Source: CAZAEB01 sp964484095
GTDB lineage: Bacteria; Patescibacteriota; Microgenomatia; UBA12405; BS750m-G30
NCBI GenBank assembly: GCA_964484095.1
Contig: CAZAEB010000004.1
Location: forward strand, 1 to 31,380
Reading direction: 5' to 3'
Length of the DNA: 31,380 nt
This document shows, one piece after another, positions 1 to 7,337 of this stretch. Numbering within the stretch: the stretch's first letter is position 1; each line of letters opens with the position of its first letter. The notes under the pieces were generated by a model, which was given only the letters and a program-made list of their open reading frames with translations, was not told where the DNA came from and made no database searches. Made by a program: the position numbers and the translations under genes.

Positions 1-403
1 CCATTTTTTCCAACCCCTTAAAGTGTCTGTCTAGCGGCCTGGCGCCAATTTTATCGCCGCCCGGCCAAGGAACTTTGGCCTTGCCGAAGCGGTATAAAAG
101 TGAGGGGACAAACATTGTTGAGGCTCGGGATTCTTTGCCTATTCCATACGGTATCGACCAATCCTTTAGTCCTGAAGGGTCGATCTCTAAGGTGTGACTG
201 CCCATGTGGATAATTTCTCCTCCCAGTTTTCTTGTTACCGATTCGGATATTTTTGTTTCTACGGCTCTTGTAACATTGCTTAATTTCGTTTTACCGTCCC
301 CCATCAAGCTGGCAATTATCAGTTTGAATCCGCTATTTTTTGCTCCCCTAACAATTACTTCTCCTTTTAGTGGCTGGCCGCCGGTTATGTGAAATTTAAT
401 CAT
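1..403 (-). CDS. murA: UDP-N-acetylglucosamine 1-carboxyvinyltransferase (MurA), N-terminal part, cut by window edge
   Basis: Catalyses the first committed step of peptidoglycan synthesis: enolpyruvyl transfer from PEP to UDP-GlcNAc in the cytoplasm. Only about 134 N-terminal residues lie in the window; the gene continues beyond position 1. The start ATG is at 403-401, overlaps the end of the preceding Mur ligase gene by 8 bp, and is preceded by a strong GGAGG-type ribosome binding site (rare in this window). Seen motifs: RGAKN at residues 19-23 (the Lys22/Asn23 active-site pair of the family) and WPGGDKIGARP at 112-122, the mobile active-site loop. The loop residue matching E. coli Cys115 is Asp116 (codon GAT), as in naturally fosfomycin-insensitive MurA enzymes. 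It is the last gene of the cell-wall cluster in view. Confident on family; function of the missing part cannot be seen. Confidence 0.93.
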   Translation of the reverse strand, partial: MIKFHITGGQPLKGEVIVRGAKNSGFKLIIASLMGDGKTKLSNVTRAVETKISESVTRKLGGEIIHMGSHTLEIDPSGLKDWSIPYGIGKESRASTMFVPSLLYRFGKAKVPWPGGDKIGARPLDRHFKGLEKM

Positions 404-1823
404 CACCCCTCCTTTTTAGTTTATTAATAGTATTTTTTAGAATCTCACGATAATCTCCCGAAGACATAAAAATAATTGCGTCACCGGATTTTGTTTTGGT
501 TGATAGAATTTCAACAACCTGATCGTCAACGGGAACATAGAGACTATTTTTTTTGCAGCTGTTTATTGTCCGGACTATGTCGCTTCCAGACACTCTTTTT
601 CCTTTTTTAATGTCTTTTCTAAAAATAACCTTGGTGATAATTACCTGCCTGGCATCGTTAAATGTATTTTGATAGTCAAATAAGCTCTCTTTTTCTTGCA
701 GACCACTGTAATGAGGATAAAAAACCACCCAAAGATTTCTTTTAAAATGTTTTTTGGCTGCTTTTAAAGCAGCCAAAATTCTTGGTTTGGTTTGAGAGAT
801 ATCGGAAATAATTGAAACATTTTTGTATTTTCCGATAAACTCCAGCCTTTTTTTAATTCCTTTAAATTTTTTAATTCCAAAAGATACGTCTTTTTCCGAA
901 ATTCCATTTAGTAAGGCTAACGACGAGGCGGCAACTGAATTTTCGACATTATGCTGTCCATAAACACAGGCCTCAACTTTAATAGGTTTTTTGATAGTTT
1001 TTCCGCAAAGATAGAACGTGGCTCCTTTATTTGTATAATTAATTTTTTCTGCCCAAAAATCTGTTTTATTGCTTTTGTTAACTGCGTAGTAATATTTTTT
1101 CCCCGAAAATTTATTTAAAATTTTTTCAATATTCTCGCCTTTTTCTGAAGCTAAAATAAAACCACTCTTAGGGACGAGATTAACAACCTTTTTAAAGGTA
1201 TTAATATAGTCTGATTCTTTTTTAAAAATATCTTGGTGTTCCCATCTTGCCGAAGTTAAAACAAGAAATTTAGGATGATAGTATAAAAACTTAGAGTTTG
1301 AATCGAATCCTAAGGTGGGATACTCGTCTCCCTCAACGATAGACCAATCGCTGTCTTTAATCTGAAGAGGGCTGGTTTTATTTACCGGAACTCCGCCAAT
1401 CATATAGCTTGGACCTTTAGAAGATTTATTAAAAATGGAAACAATCATTCCTGTGGTTGTTGTTTTTCCAAATGTTCCGGCAACGACAACCGAATTTTTG
1501 CGGATAACGAATTTTTCTATTGCCTGAGCTTGAGAAATAATTTTTAGACCAGTTTTTTTTGCCTCTTTAACTTCGGGATTGTTGGGATCAGATCTTAGGG
1601 CGCTGCCGGCAATTATAACCAGGTCAATGCTTTTTTTTATATTTTCTTTTCTATAACCTTGAGACCAGTCAATTCCATTTTTGATAAGATGATCTGTTAG
1701 GGGAGGAAATGTCTTTTCCTGATCGGATCCGGTAATTTTCCAGCCCTTTTTTTTAAGGGCAACCGCCAACGGAGCGCTCAGCTGGCCAACAATGCCGATA
1801 ATATGAACACAGTTCTTTTTCAT
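396..1823 (-). CDS. Mur ligase of the MurC/Mpl family (UDP-MurNAc–amino acid/peptide ligase)
   Basis: ATP-dependent Mur ligase, 475 aa. N-terminal Rossmann-like UDP-MurNAc domain (HIIGIVG at 8-14, TGSD at 31-34), P-loop GTFGKTTTT at 116-124, central-domain GDEY at 165-168 and a His at 196 in the WEHQDIF segment, then the C-terminal domain. By eye the central block (GDEYPTLGFDSNSKFLYYHP, then WEHQDIF) matches Mpl, the murein tripeptide recycling ligase, better than MurC. Yet the gene sits in a de novo synthesis cluster with murE and murA, so it probably serves as the MurC (L-Ala-adding) enzyme. Odd points: the P-loop His of AGTHGKTTT is Phe118, and the C-terminal DD-x-x-HHP motif reads SDISQTKP (340-347), lacking both His. 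The preceding gene ends 3 bp upstream of its ATG; its own end overlaps murA. The family is sure; the exact substrate is not. Confidence 0.85.
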   Translation of the reverse strand: MKKNCVHIIGIVGQLSAPLAVALKKKGWKITGSDQEKTFPPLTDHLIKNGIDWSQGYRKENIKKSIDLVIIAGSALRSDPNNPEVKEAKKTGLKIISQAQAIEKFVIRKNSVVVAGTFGKTTTTGMIVSIFNKSSKGPSYMIGGVPVNKTSPLQIKDSDWSIVEGDEYPTLGFDSNSKFLYYHPKFLVLTSARWEHQDIFKKESDYINTFKKVVNLVPKSGFILASEKGENIEKILNKFSGKKYYYAVNKSNKTDFWAEKINYTNKGATFYLCGKTIKKPIKVEACVYGQHNVENSVAASSLALLNGISEKDVSFGIKKFKGIKKRLEFIGKYKNVSIISDISQTKPRILAALKAAKKHFKRNLWVVFYPHYSGLQEKESLFDYQNTFNDARQVIITKVIFRKDIKKGKRVSGSDIVRTINSCKKNSLYVPVDDQVVEILSTKTKSGDAIIFMSSGDYREILKNTINKLKRRGDD

Positions 1824-1826
1824 ATA

Positions 1827-2600
1827 TTAAAAGGTTATTTTAATGCCTTTATTTATTAGTATATCTTTCAAATTGCCCCCCTGAAATTCTTTCAAATATT
1901 CTTTTTCTTTAAGAAGGTAGTTATCTGTCGCCCTTTCATTTAGATGTTTAAGCTCTTTGGTGTTGGATGACCATTCAAAACCGTTAAAAAATTCAAAGCC
2001 GGGAATGTTTCTTTTATACATTGCATAACAGGTGCCCATGTAGGCAAACTTTAATTTTTCACTGTAAGCTCTTTGCGAAGTTTCGATAATTGCCCTTGTT
2101 CCCAGTCCGGTGTCGTGATAGTTAGAATCGTAAAAGACGCTGTTTGTGTGAACTATGTCTTTGTTTTTAAATAAAATTTGATAACAGACAATATTATTTT
2201 TAATTGTATCTTTCCAGACATAGACTTGATTAAAAATGTGGTTGGTAAAGATTGTTTTTAAACTAGAGGTGGATATCTGCCAACCTCTCTCTTTTGCCCA
2301 ATGTTTGCATGTTTTTTGAACTTCTGGGGTGTATTTAAAGTCTGTAAGCGAGATAATTTCTGGTACCAAATGGCTGGTGTTTTTTATAATTCGTTTATTC
2401 TCGGAAGAAAGAGAAAAGTTTTCAAGGTTTGACCTGCAGCTTCGGGAAAGATAAAAAAGGTTCTTATTATTTCTAAACGGTAAAAATCCTGACTGGTAAA
2501 TTTGAATTAGATCATCTTTCGGCTCGGTTTTTAAAAGAACCTGATAGGGAAATAAATATGTGCCATAGTTATGGTTGGCTTCAGCAAAAAATATTTTTAT
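1827..2600 (-). CDS. Arginyl/leucyl-tRNA–protein transferase-like (ATE/Bpt family) GNAT-fold protein; non-canonical start
   Basis: Resembles ATE/Bpt enzymes, which move an amino acid from aminoacyl-tRNA onto a protein N-terminus (N-degron pathway). The first canonical start is a TTG at 2369 (180 aa), but the same frame is open without stop back to 2606 and encodes family-like sequence there: a YGTYLFPYQ segment (compare SYLP in Bpt), YQSGFLPFRNN, a Cys-bearing stretch and SLSSENKRIIK, matching the N-terminal ATE/Bpt domain. The C-terminal half has FYDSNYHDTGLGTRAII (compare FFDP...SLGT) and a YMGTCYAMYKRN block. I therefore extend to an ATA at 2600 (257 aa); ATA at 2594 is the alternative. 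A GAGG ribosome binding site lies at 2608-2605 inside the murE end. It lies between murE and the Mpl-like gene. FemX-type peptidoglycan transferases share this fold, so a cell-wall role is possible. Start and role are uncertain. Confidence 0.68.
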   Translation of the reverse strand: MKIFFAEANHNYGTYLFPYQVLLKTEPKDDLIQIYQSGFLPFRNNKNLFYLSRSCRSNLENFSLSSENKRIIKNTSHLVPEIISLTDFKYTPEVQKTCKHWAKERGWQISTSSLKTIFTNHIFNQVYVWKDTIKNNIVCYQILFKNKDIVHTNSVFYDSNYHDTGLGTRAIIETSQRAYSEKLKFAYMGTCYAMYKRNIPGFEFFNGFEWSSNTKELKHLNERATDNYLLKEKEYLKEFQGGNLKDILINKGIKITF

Positions 2601-2601
2601 A

Positions 2602-3924
2602 TTACCTCTTTTCTTTTAATGCAATTCTAACAGCGTTGTGTTCCGACCAGGGATATTCGGTAGTGCCAAAGCACATTGATCGCTCATGCCCTTTCCCGCA
2701 ACAGATAATAAAATCATGGGACCGAGCCAGTTTTCTAATCGTAAAATTAATCGCATCTTGACGATTAATAATAGAAAAATATCCTTTTTTAATCTTTTTC
2801 TTTTTTACCTCTCTGCTTTTTGCGATTCCTAGTCTTTTCATCTTTGAGCGTTGGCACCCTTGGCCAATTTGAGAAATAATTTTTTTAGGATCTTCGGTTC
2901 TAGGGTCTTCTGAAGTAAGAATAGCAAAATCAGCCAGTTTTCCGGCAATTACCCCCATTTGTTCTCTTTTGTATGTGTCTCTCAGTCCGGCAGCTCCAAA
3001 TATAACAATAAGCCTTTGGCCTTTTTTAACAAATTGACTCAAGAGCATTAGGGTGTTTTTCAAGCCGTTTGGAGTGTGGGCAAAATCAACAATAATTTTT
3101 AGTTTTTTTCTGTTGGGAATAAACTCCAGCCTTCCTAGAATTCCGGAAAAACTTTTTAACGCCTTAGTAATTATTTTATAGTCTGTTTTGAAATATCTGG
3201 CTACTGCTATTGCCGCCAGCTGATTTGAAACATTAAACTTTCCAATCAATGGCGAGATTAATGGTATTAGCTGGTTGTTGTTTTTTAAATTGAACTTTGT
3301 TTTTTCAATAGAAACAACTATTCCAGCAGCTTTATAATCGGCGTCTTTTTTAATGCTGTAGGTGATAATTTTTTTGTTTTTGATGGTTTTTCTGACTTTC
3401 TCGCAGGAAGAATCGTCTTTGTTTAAAACGACCATTTTTGAGTTTTTGAGAAGAATTGTTTTAGCCTTGAGATAGTTTTCCCAGGTTTTGTGATAATCAA
3501 GGTGTTCGTTGGTCACATTGGTTAGCACACCCACCTCAAAATTTATTCCCCAGAGCCGATTTTGGTCAAGACCGTGGGAGGTTGTTTCTAAAACGACGTA
3601 TTTAACTCCCCTGCCAGCCATTTTTCTAAGTAATTTTTGAAGTTTCCATGAAGAGGGAGAGGTTACATGAAAACCTATAGGAATTTCTTCACTATCAATT
3701 TTTGCGCTGACTGTAGATATTATGGCTACTTTTAATCCGGCCTGTTTTAACAGATGATATATTAAAAAACTTGTTGAGGTTTTACCATCGGTTCCGGTAA
3801 CACCAATAATTTTTAACCCTCGACTAGGCCAAAAATATACCAGGTTGGCAAAAAAGGCCACCGGCAGATGCTTGTAGGTGTTTATTATACTTTGAGTAAA
3901 AAGTTTTCTAAACAATTGAATCAT
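2602..3924 (-). CDS. murE: UDP-N-acetylmuramyl-tripeptide synthetase-like Mur ligase (MurE), short N-terminus
   Basis: Adds the third residue of the peptidoglycan stem peptide (meso-DAP or Lys) to UDP-MurNAc-dipeptide. Counting from the ATG at 3924 (440 aa): P-loop GTDGKTSTS at 44-52, ETTSHGL at 113-119, TNVTNEHLDYH at 135-145, the LKAK segment whose Lys155 fits the carbamylated lysine, DFAHTPNGL at 280-288, and DPRTEDP at 340-346 in place of the DNPR substrate motif of DAP-type MurE. Only about 43 residues precede the P-loop, so the usual first domain (about 100 aa, binds the UDP part) is missing; Patescibacteria often have such short forms as I recall. A TTG at 3945 in frame would add seven residues, but a promoter-like TATAAT at 3956-3951 would place the transcript start near or after it, so I prefer ATG 3924. 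It directly precedes the ATE/Bpt-like gene. Confidence 0.88.
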   Translation of the reverse strand: MIQLFRKLFTQSIINTYKHLPVAFFANLVYFWPSRGLKIIGVTGTDGKTSTSFLIYHLLKQAGLKVAIISTVSAKIDSEEIPIGFHVTSPSSWKLQKLLRKMAGRGVKYVVLETTSHGLDQNRLWGINFEVGVLTNVTNEHLDYHKTWENYLKAKTILLKNSKMVVLNKDDSSCEKVRKTIKNKKIITYSIKKDADYKAAGIVVSIEKTKFNLKNNNQLIPLISPLIGKFNVSNQLAAIAVARYFKTDYKIITKALKSFSGILGRLEFIPNRKKLKIIVDFAHTPNGLKNTLMLLSQFVKKGQRLIVIFGAAGLRDTYKREQMGVIAGKLADFAILTSEDPRTEDPKKIISQIGQGCQRSKMKRLGIAKSREVKKKKIKKGYFSIINRQDAINFTIRKLARSHDFIICCGKGHERSMCFGTTEYPWSEHNAVRIALKEKR

Positions 3925-3950
3925 ATTGTTTTGTTTGTCTTGCAATGGAT

Positions 3951-3959
3951 ATTATATCA
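3951..3959 (-). promoter_or_regulatory. Candidate extended -10 promoter for murE
   Basis: In the 57-bp gap between the ftsI stop and the chosen murE ATG, the minus strand reads TGATATAAT: a perfect -10 hexamer (3956-3951) preceded by the TG of an extended -10. No good -35 is seen 17 bp upstream. The predicted transcript start is near 3944, which would give a leader of about 20 bases to ATG 3924. It could give murE and later genes their own transcription inside the dcw cluster. Prediction from sequence only. Confidence 0.5.
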
Positions 3960-3981
3960 AATTTAACCAATTTGATTGCAT

Positions 3982-5718
3982 TTAATGAGGAGAAACTCCC
4001 CATAAATATAATAACTTGCTGGTGACATCAAACCAAAGAGGAGCGGCGGTTTCCGATCCCCATTGAGAACTGGTCGGCTCTACCAAAGAGACAAGCATTG
4101 TAAATCTAGGATTATCGGCAGGAGCGTAGCCAATAAACGAGGCGATGGTTTTTTCTTCATCATATTTTCCTCTAACGGCAATCTGAGCTGTTCCTGTTTT
4201 TCCGGCCACAGTGTAGTTTTTAAGCCTGGTCCATTTGGCTTCACCATCATTAACAGCGGAAATAAGCATTTCTTTTACTAGGTTGGTTGTTTCTTTTGAT
4301 ATAATTCTTTTTCCTTTTGGAGGTCTGTATTGCCAGGTTATATTGTTATTGTTGTTTTCGCTAACTTTTTCCATGAGCCGAGGAGGAACAATTACTCCTC
4401 CATTGGCAAGAGCATTAAAGGCGGTAATCATTTGAATCGGGGTAATGGCAATGCCTTGCCCAAATGCCGAGGTAGCAATATCAATTGGATACCAGTCTTT
4501 TTCCTCTCTCAAAGGGAGGCTGACCTCTCCTTCTAGATCTATTGTTGTTTTTCGATCAAACCCGTATTTTCGAAGATACTTGAGAATATTGTCCAGTTCC
4601 AGCTTATTGCCTATCCAGACCATGCCAACATTATCGGAGTGTTTTAATATTTCTTCTACGGTGGATTCGGGATGATATTCTTTGTTCCAGGTTTCAATTT
4701 CATATTCTCCAATAGTGACGGGGCCATTGCAAATATTACATTTGTCTTTTGTGTCAATAACTTTTTCTTCCAGGGCGGCAGCGACAATGAGTGGCTTGAT
4801 TATTGATCCCGGTTCAAATACTTCTGATATGATCGGGTTTGGATAGAGTCTTGCTTCATATTGAAAAAAGTTCTTTGGGTCGTATTTAGGATAAACTGCT
4901 GAAGCCAAAATACCTCCGGTTTCTGGTTCAAGAACAATGATCCAACCCGATTTTGCCCCATACTTGGTAATTGCTGTTTCAAGTTCTTCTTCAACGATAT
5001 ATTGAGCGGCTCGGTTGATAAAAAGATGAATATTTCTTCCTGATTTTGACTCTAGTCCTGACTGTCCGGACTGAAGAAAAGAAAGTTTTGCCAGAATTCC
5101 TCCGCTTCCTGACTCTACTCCGCCCCAGCCTTTTAGCTGACGATCGTAGAATCCCTCTAGTCCAAAATATCCGGTCTGTCTGCCCATTTTATCCTGACCT
5201 AAAAAGCCAACTAGGTGGGCGGCCATTGATCCCTCCGGATAGAACCGGCCATCTTTTTCTTCAAAACTAAGCCCGGGTATTCCAAATTCCAAAATAACCT
5301 TTTTTTGCTCCTCGTTTATGTTTTTATCCAGACACACCCACTTAACCCCTCTTTCATTTTTAAAAAGCCCATTCAGTTTCTTTTCTGTTTCTTTCAGAAT
5401 GTCTTTTTCGTCTTCGTCTTCCCTGCCGGCAGCGATGATTGGGGCCAGTTTTTCTGATAGCAACTCAAGATCGGTATCAATTTCCGGAAGCCAGCCATAG
5501 AAAAGATAGTTTTTTTCGTTTAAAACAATAGGAAACTTGTCTGAGGTATATATTCTGCCTCTTTCTGGCAACACCTCTTTTATTTGAATAGTTTGGCTTA
5601 TAGCCTGAGCCGCCAGCTTGTCACCGTTGATTACTTGCCAGTAAAATAAGCGTGCCCAAACTAGGCCGCTCCAAAGCAAGAATGAACCAAAAAGAATGTA
5701 AGCTCTTTTAATAAACAT
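3982..5718 (-). CDS. ftsI: Class B penicillin-binding protein (FtsI/PBP3-like peptidoglycan transpeptidase)
   Basis: D,D-transpeptidase that cross-links peptidoglycan, most likely at the septum. 578 aa: one N-terminal membrane segment (about 7-27), a PBP dimerisation domain (PERGRIY at 51-57 begins it) and a transpeptidase domain. All three penicillin-binding motifs are present: SIIK at 305-308 (catalytic Ser305), SDN at 361-363 and KTGTA at 507-511. No PASTA repeats follow; the protein ends about 65 residues after KTG. The position directly after rsmH and an ftsL-like gene is the classic dcw place of ftsI, which is why I prefer FtsI over elongation PBP2. The start ATG at 5718 lies 12 bp after the ftsL-like stop. 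A short Cys-x-x-Cys (CNIC, 327-330) in the transpeptidase domain is unusual and might form a disulphide outside the cell. Confidence 0.93.
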   Translation of the reverse strand: MFIKRAYILFGSFLLWSGLVWARLFYWQVINGDKLAAQAISQTIQIKEVLPERGRIYTSDKFPIVLNEKNYLFYGWLPEIDTDLELLSEKLAPIIAAGREDEDEKDILKETEKKLNGLFKNERGVKWVCLDKNINEEQKKVILEFGIPGLSFEEKDGRFYPEGSMAAHLVGFLGQDKMGRQTGYFGLEGFYDRQLKGWGGVESGSGGILAKLSFLQSGQSGLESKSGRNIHLFINRAAQYIVEEELETAITKYGAKSGWIIVLEPETGGILASAVYPKYDPKNFFQYEARLYPNPIISEVFEPGSIIKPLIVAAALEEKVIDTKDKCNICNGPVTIGEYEIETWNKEYHPESTVEEILKHSDNVGMVWIGNKLELDNILKYLRKYGFDRKTTIDLEGEVSLPLREEKDWYPIDIATSAFGQGIAITPIQMITAFNALANGGVIVPPRLMEKVSENNNNNITWQYRPPKGKRIISKETTNLVKEMLISAVNDGEAKWTRLKNYTVAGKTGTAQIAVRGKYDEEKTIASFIGYAPADNPRFTMLVSLVEPTSSQWGSETAAPLWFDVTSKLLYLWGVSPH

Positions 5719-5730
5719 CGGCCGTTTGTC

Positions 5731-6009
5731 TCATTTTTGTAGTGCAAACTGTTGATTTAAGGATAAAACAACAATTTTTTCTACCGGAATTAGGTTTAGA
5801 TCAAAAGACCTTTTTTCTATTTGGGAAAGGGAGGTTTCCTTGGCGATGGTTTTTTCAATTCTTTTTCCATGTTCGCATATTTTTTCCAGCTCAACTTTTT
5901 TTTCAGCAATAGAAAAACTGTTGTTTAGTAGCAACGAATGAGAAAATATCCAAATAAAAATCTGGCCGACAAACAAAATAATTGTTAGATACTTAACTGG
6001 TTTATTCAT
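5731..6009 (-). CDS. ftsL: FtsL-like bitopic division protein (by position and topology)
   Basis: A 92-aa protein with a short cytoplasmic start, one membrane segment (about 7-28) and an outer region rich in Glu/Lys (about 35-62) that looks able to form a coiled coil. This is the FtsL plan: a small bitopic partner of FtsI, FtsW and FtsB/DivIC in the divisome. FtsL diverges too far for sequence motifs, so the call rests on topology and on its place between rsmH and ftsI. Its ATG overlaps the rsmH stop (ATGA at 6009-6006), which implies translational coupling. The C-terminal half (RSFDLNLIPVEKIVVL) resembles the AxxxGM-type end of FtsL/FtsB proteins only loosely. Confidence 0.72.
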   Translation of the reverse strand: MNKPVKYLTIILFVGQIFIWIFSHSLLLNNSFSIAEKKVELEKICEHGKRIEKTIAKETSLSQIEKRSFDLNLIPVEKIVVLSLNQQFALQK

Positions 6010-6875
6010 ATTTTTTCTATCACTCTTAGCAAAGAGCTTCGAGATGAGGGATTTTCCCTAATCTCTACCTTACTTGGGCGAACCGCCTTTTTTGTTAGAA
6101 TTTTAATTTTTCCAATATTTGCCAACTTTTTAAAGTAAAGTTTAACCAACCGATCCTCTCCAGAGTGGAAGCTTATTACCGCCATCCTGCCCCCCTTTTT
6201 TAAAAGATCCACTCCTTGGGAAAGTCCTAATTTTAAGTTGTCAAATTCGCTGTTAACTGCAATTCTTAAAGCCAAAAAAACCTTGGTAGCTGGGTTCATT
6301 TTCCCCTTACCTTGAGGAATTGTTTTTTTGATAATTTCCTCGAGCTGTCTGGCTGTTTTTATTGGTCTGTTTTTAATAATTTGCTCAGTTATTTTTTCCG
6401 CTGATTGCTGTTGAACAAATTTTATAAAAATTTCCTCAAGCTCACTGTTGCCGGCAGTATTAATAATTTTCTCTGCAGTAATTTTGTTTTTTGACGAAAG
6501 TCTCATGTCTAAGCCCTGGTCTGAAAAGGAAAAGCCTCTTTGGGCACTTTTGTAGTGCCAGGTGGAAATTCCTAAATCAAACAAAATTCCATCAACAGGA
6601 GAAAATGAGTTTTTATTGGCAATTTTATCGATATTTGCAAAATTTCCCAAGACGGCCTTCCAAGAAGCATCGGGGCAGGTTAGATGCTTCTTGGTTTTTG
6701 CCAAAACTTCCTCATCCCATTCCAAGGATAAAACTTCGGCCCCTTTTTCAAAAAGCGCCTTAGTATGTCCCCCCATTCCCAAAGTGGCATCAATAATTTT
6801 CTTGCCCTTTTGGGGTTTTAGGTATTCAACAACTTCTTTTAAAAGAACGGGAATGTGATTAACTTTGTCTATCAT
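6006..6875 (-). CDS. rsmH: 16S rRNA (cytosine-1402-N4)-methyltransferase RsmH (MraW)
   Basis: SAM-dependent methyltransferase that adds the N4 methyl to C1402 of 16S rRNA in the decoding centre. 289 aa, slightly shorter than the usual 310. Motifs: HIPVLLKEV at 7-15, the SAM-binding DATLGMGGHT at 29-38, LEWDEEVL (about 51-58), DLGIST at 100-105, and GFSFSDQGLDMR at 114-125, all signatures of the family, plus VISFHSGEDRLVK toward the C-terminus. The ATG at 6875 lies inside the end of mraZ (17-bp overlap) and its TGA overlaps the ftsL-like start, so the three genes are translationally coupled and should come under the same MraZ-controlled promoter. Confidence 0.96.
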   Translation of the reverse strand: MIDKVNHIPVLLKEVVEYLKPQKGKKIIDATLGMGGHTKALFEKGAEVLSLEWDEEVLAKTKKHLTCPDASWKAVLGNFANIDKIANKNSFSPVDGILFDLGISTWHYKSAQRGFSFSDQGLDMRLSSKNKITAEKIINTAGNSELEEIFIKFVQQQSAEKITEQIIKNRPIKTARQLEEIIKKTIPQGKGKMNPATKVFLALRIAVNSEFDNLKLGLSQGVDLLKKGGRMAVISFHSGEDRLVKLYFKKLANIGKIKILTKKAVRPSKVEIRENPSSRSSLLRVIEKI

Positions 6876-7308
6876 TGATCTGGGTTAATCTTTCCGAAAT
6901 CTGACTAATGTTTTTGTTTAGGTATTTTTGATATTCTTCCCATTTTTCTTTTGACCAGATTTCTACATATTTATTTAGTCCTAAAAAAACCGCTTCTTTA
7001 TCAATTTCCGAGTACTCTCTTAAGTGGGCTGGTACAACAAATCTTCCCTGGTCATCAAGTTCAATAAAAGAAGCATTTCCAAGTAAAAAACGAGTTGTGT
7101 CTCTGGTGGGACCAAAGATAAAAGACTTGTTTTCTGTTTCTCCACTGATAGTTGCCCACTCTTTTTCAGAAATGGCGATCAAACAACCCTCATAACCTCT
7201 AGTGATGATAATTTTTTCTCCCAAGCTCTCCCTAAACTTTTTAGGAAAAGCAATTCTTCCTTTTGGGCTTACCTTAACCTGATGTTGTCCTAGTATGTTT
7301 GTCACCAT
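6859..7308 (-). CDS. mraZ: MraZ, DNA-binding transcriptional regulator of the dcw cluster
   Basis: 149 aa with two SpoVT-AbrB-like swapped-hairpin halves: VSPKGRIAFPKKFRE (about 13-27) and LDDQGRFVVPAHLRE (about 84-98), the paired GR-x-x-x-P motifs typical of MraZ. In E. coli and Mycoplasma, MraZ forms a ring and binds short direct repeats upstream of its own operon. Here four such repeats with 10-bp period lie over the promoter, and the last one contains the mraZ start codon (ATG GTG ACA). It is the first gene of the dcw cluster, overlapping rsmH by 17 bp. The start at 7308 follows from family length and from the operator; upstream in-frame sequence is the repeat itself. Autoregulation is inferred. 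Confidence 0.95.
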   Translation of the reverse strand: MVTNILGQHQVKVSPKGRIAFPKKFRESLGEKIIITRGYEGCLIAISEKEWATISGETENKSFIFGPTRDTTRFLLGNASFIELDDQGRFVVPAHLREYSEIDKEAVFLGLNKYVEIWSKEKWEEYQKYLNKNISQISERLTQINDRQS

Positions 7309-7337
7309 TTGTCACCACTTATCACCAATTTTCACCA
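7302..7337 (-). promoter_or_regulatory. Predicted MraZ operator: four 10-bp-period direct repeats
   Basis: On the minus strand, four copies of TGGTGA begin at 7337, 7327, 7317 and 7307, exactly one DNA turn apart, with A-rich 4-bp spacers. The first touches the end of the -10 element and the fourth covers the mraZ ATG. Known MraZ sites are also tandem T/G-rich boxes (TGGG-type core) with about 10-bp period just upstream of mraZ, so this is very probably the MraZ-binding site, here with a TGGTGA core. Position over -10 to about +25 fits repression. Confidence 0.85.

Noticed and set aside
3925..3945. TTG start of murE at 3945
   Set aside because: A TATAAT ends at 3951, so transcription would start near or after this codon, and ATG 3924 gives the family-like beginning. 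Not excluded if read from an upstream transcript.
4063..5500. Several plus-strand frames of 60-76 codons under ftsI
   Set aside because: All are antisense to a conserved gene with all PBP motifs and show no family features.
7302..7337. Short tandem repeats as a CRISPR remnant
   Set aside because: Units are 6 bp with 4-bp spacers, overlap a promoter and a start codon, and match the MraZ site plan.
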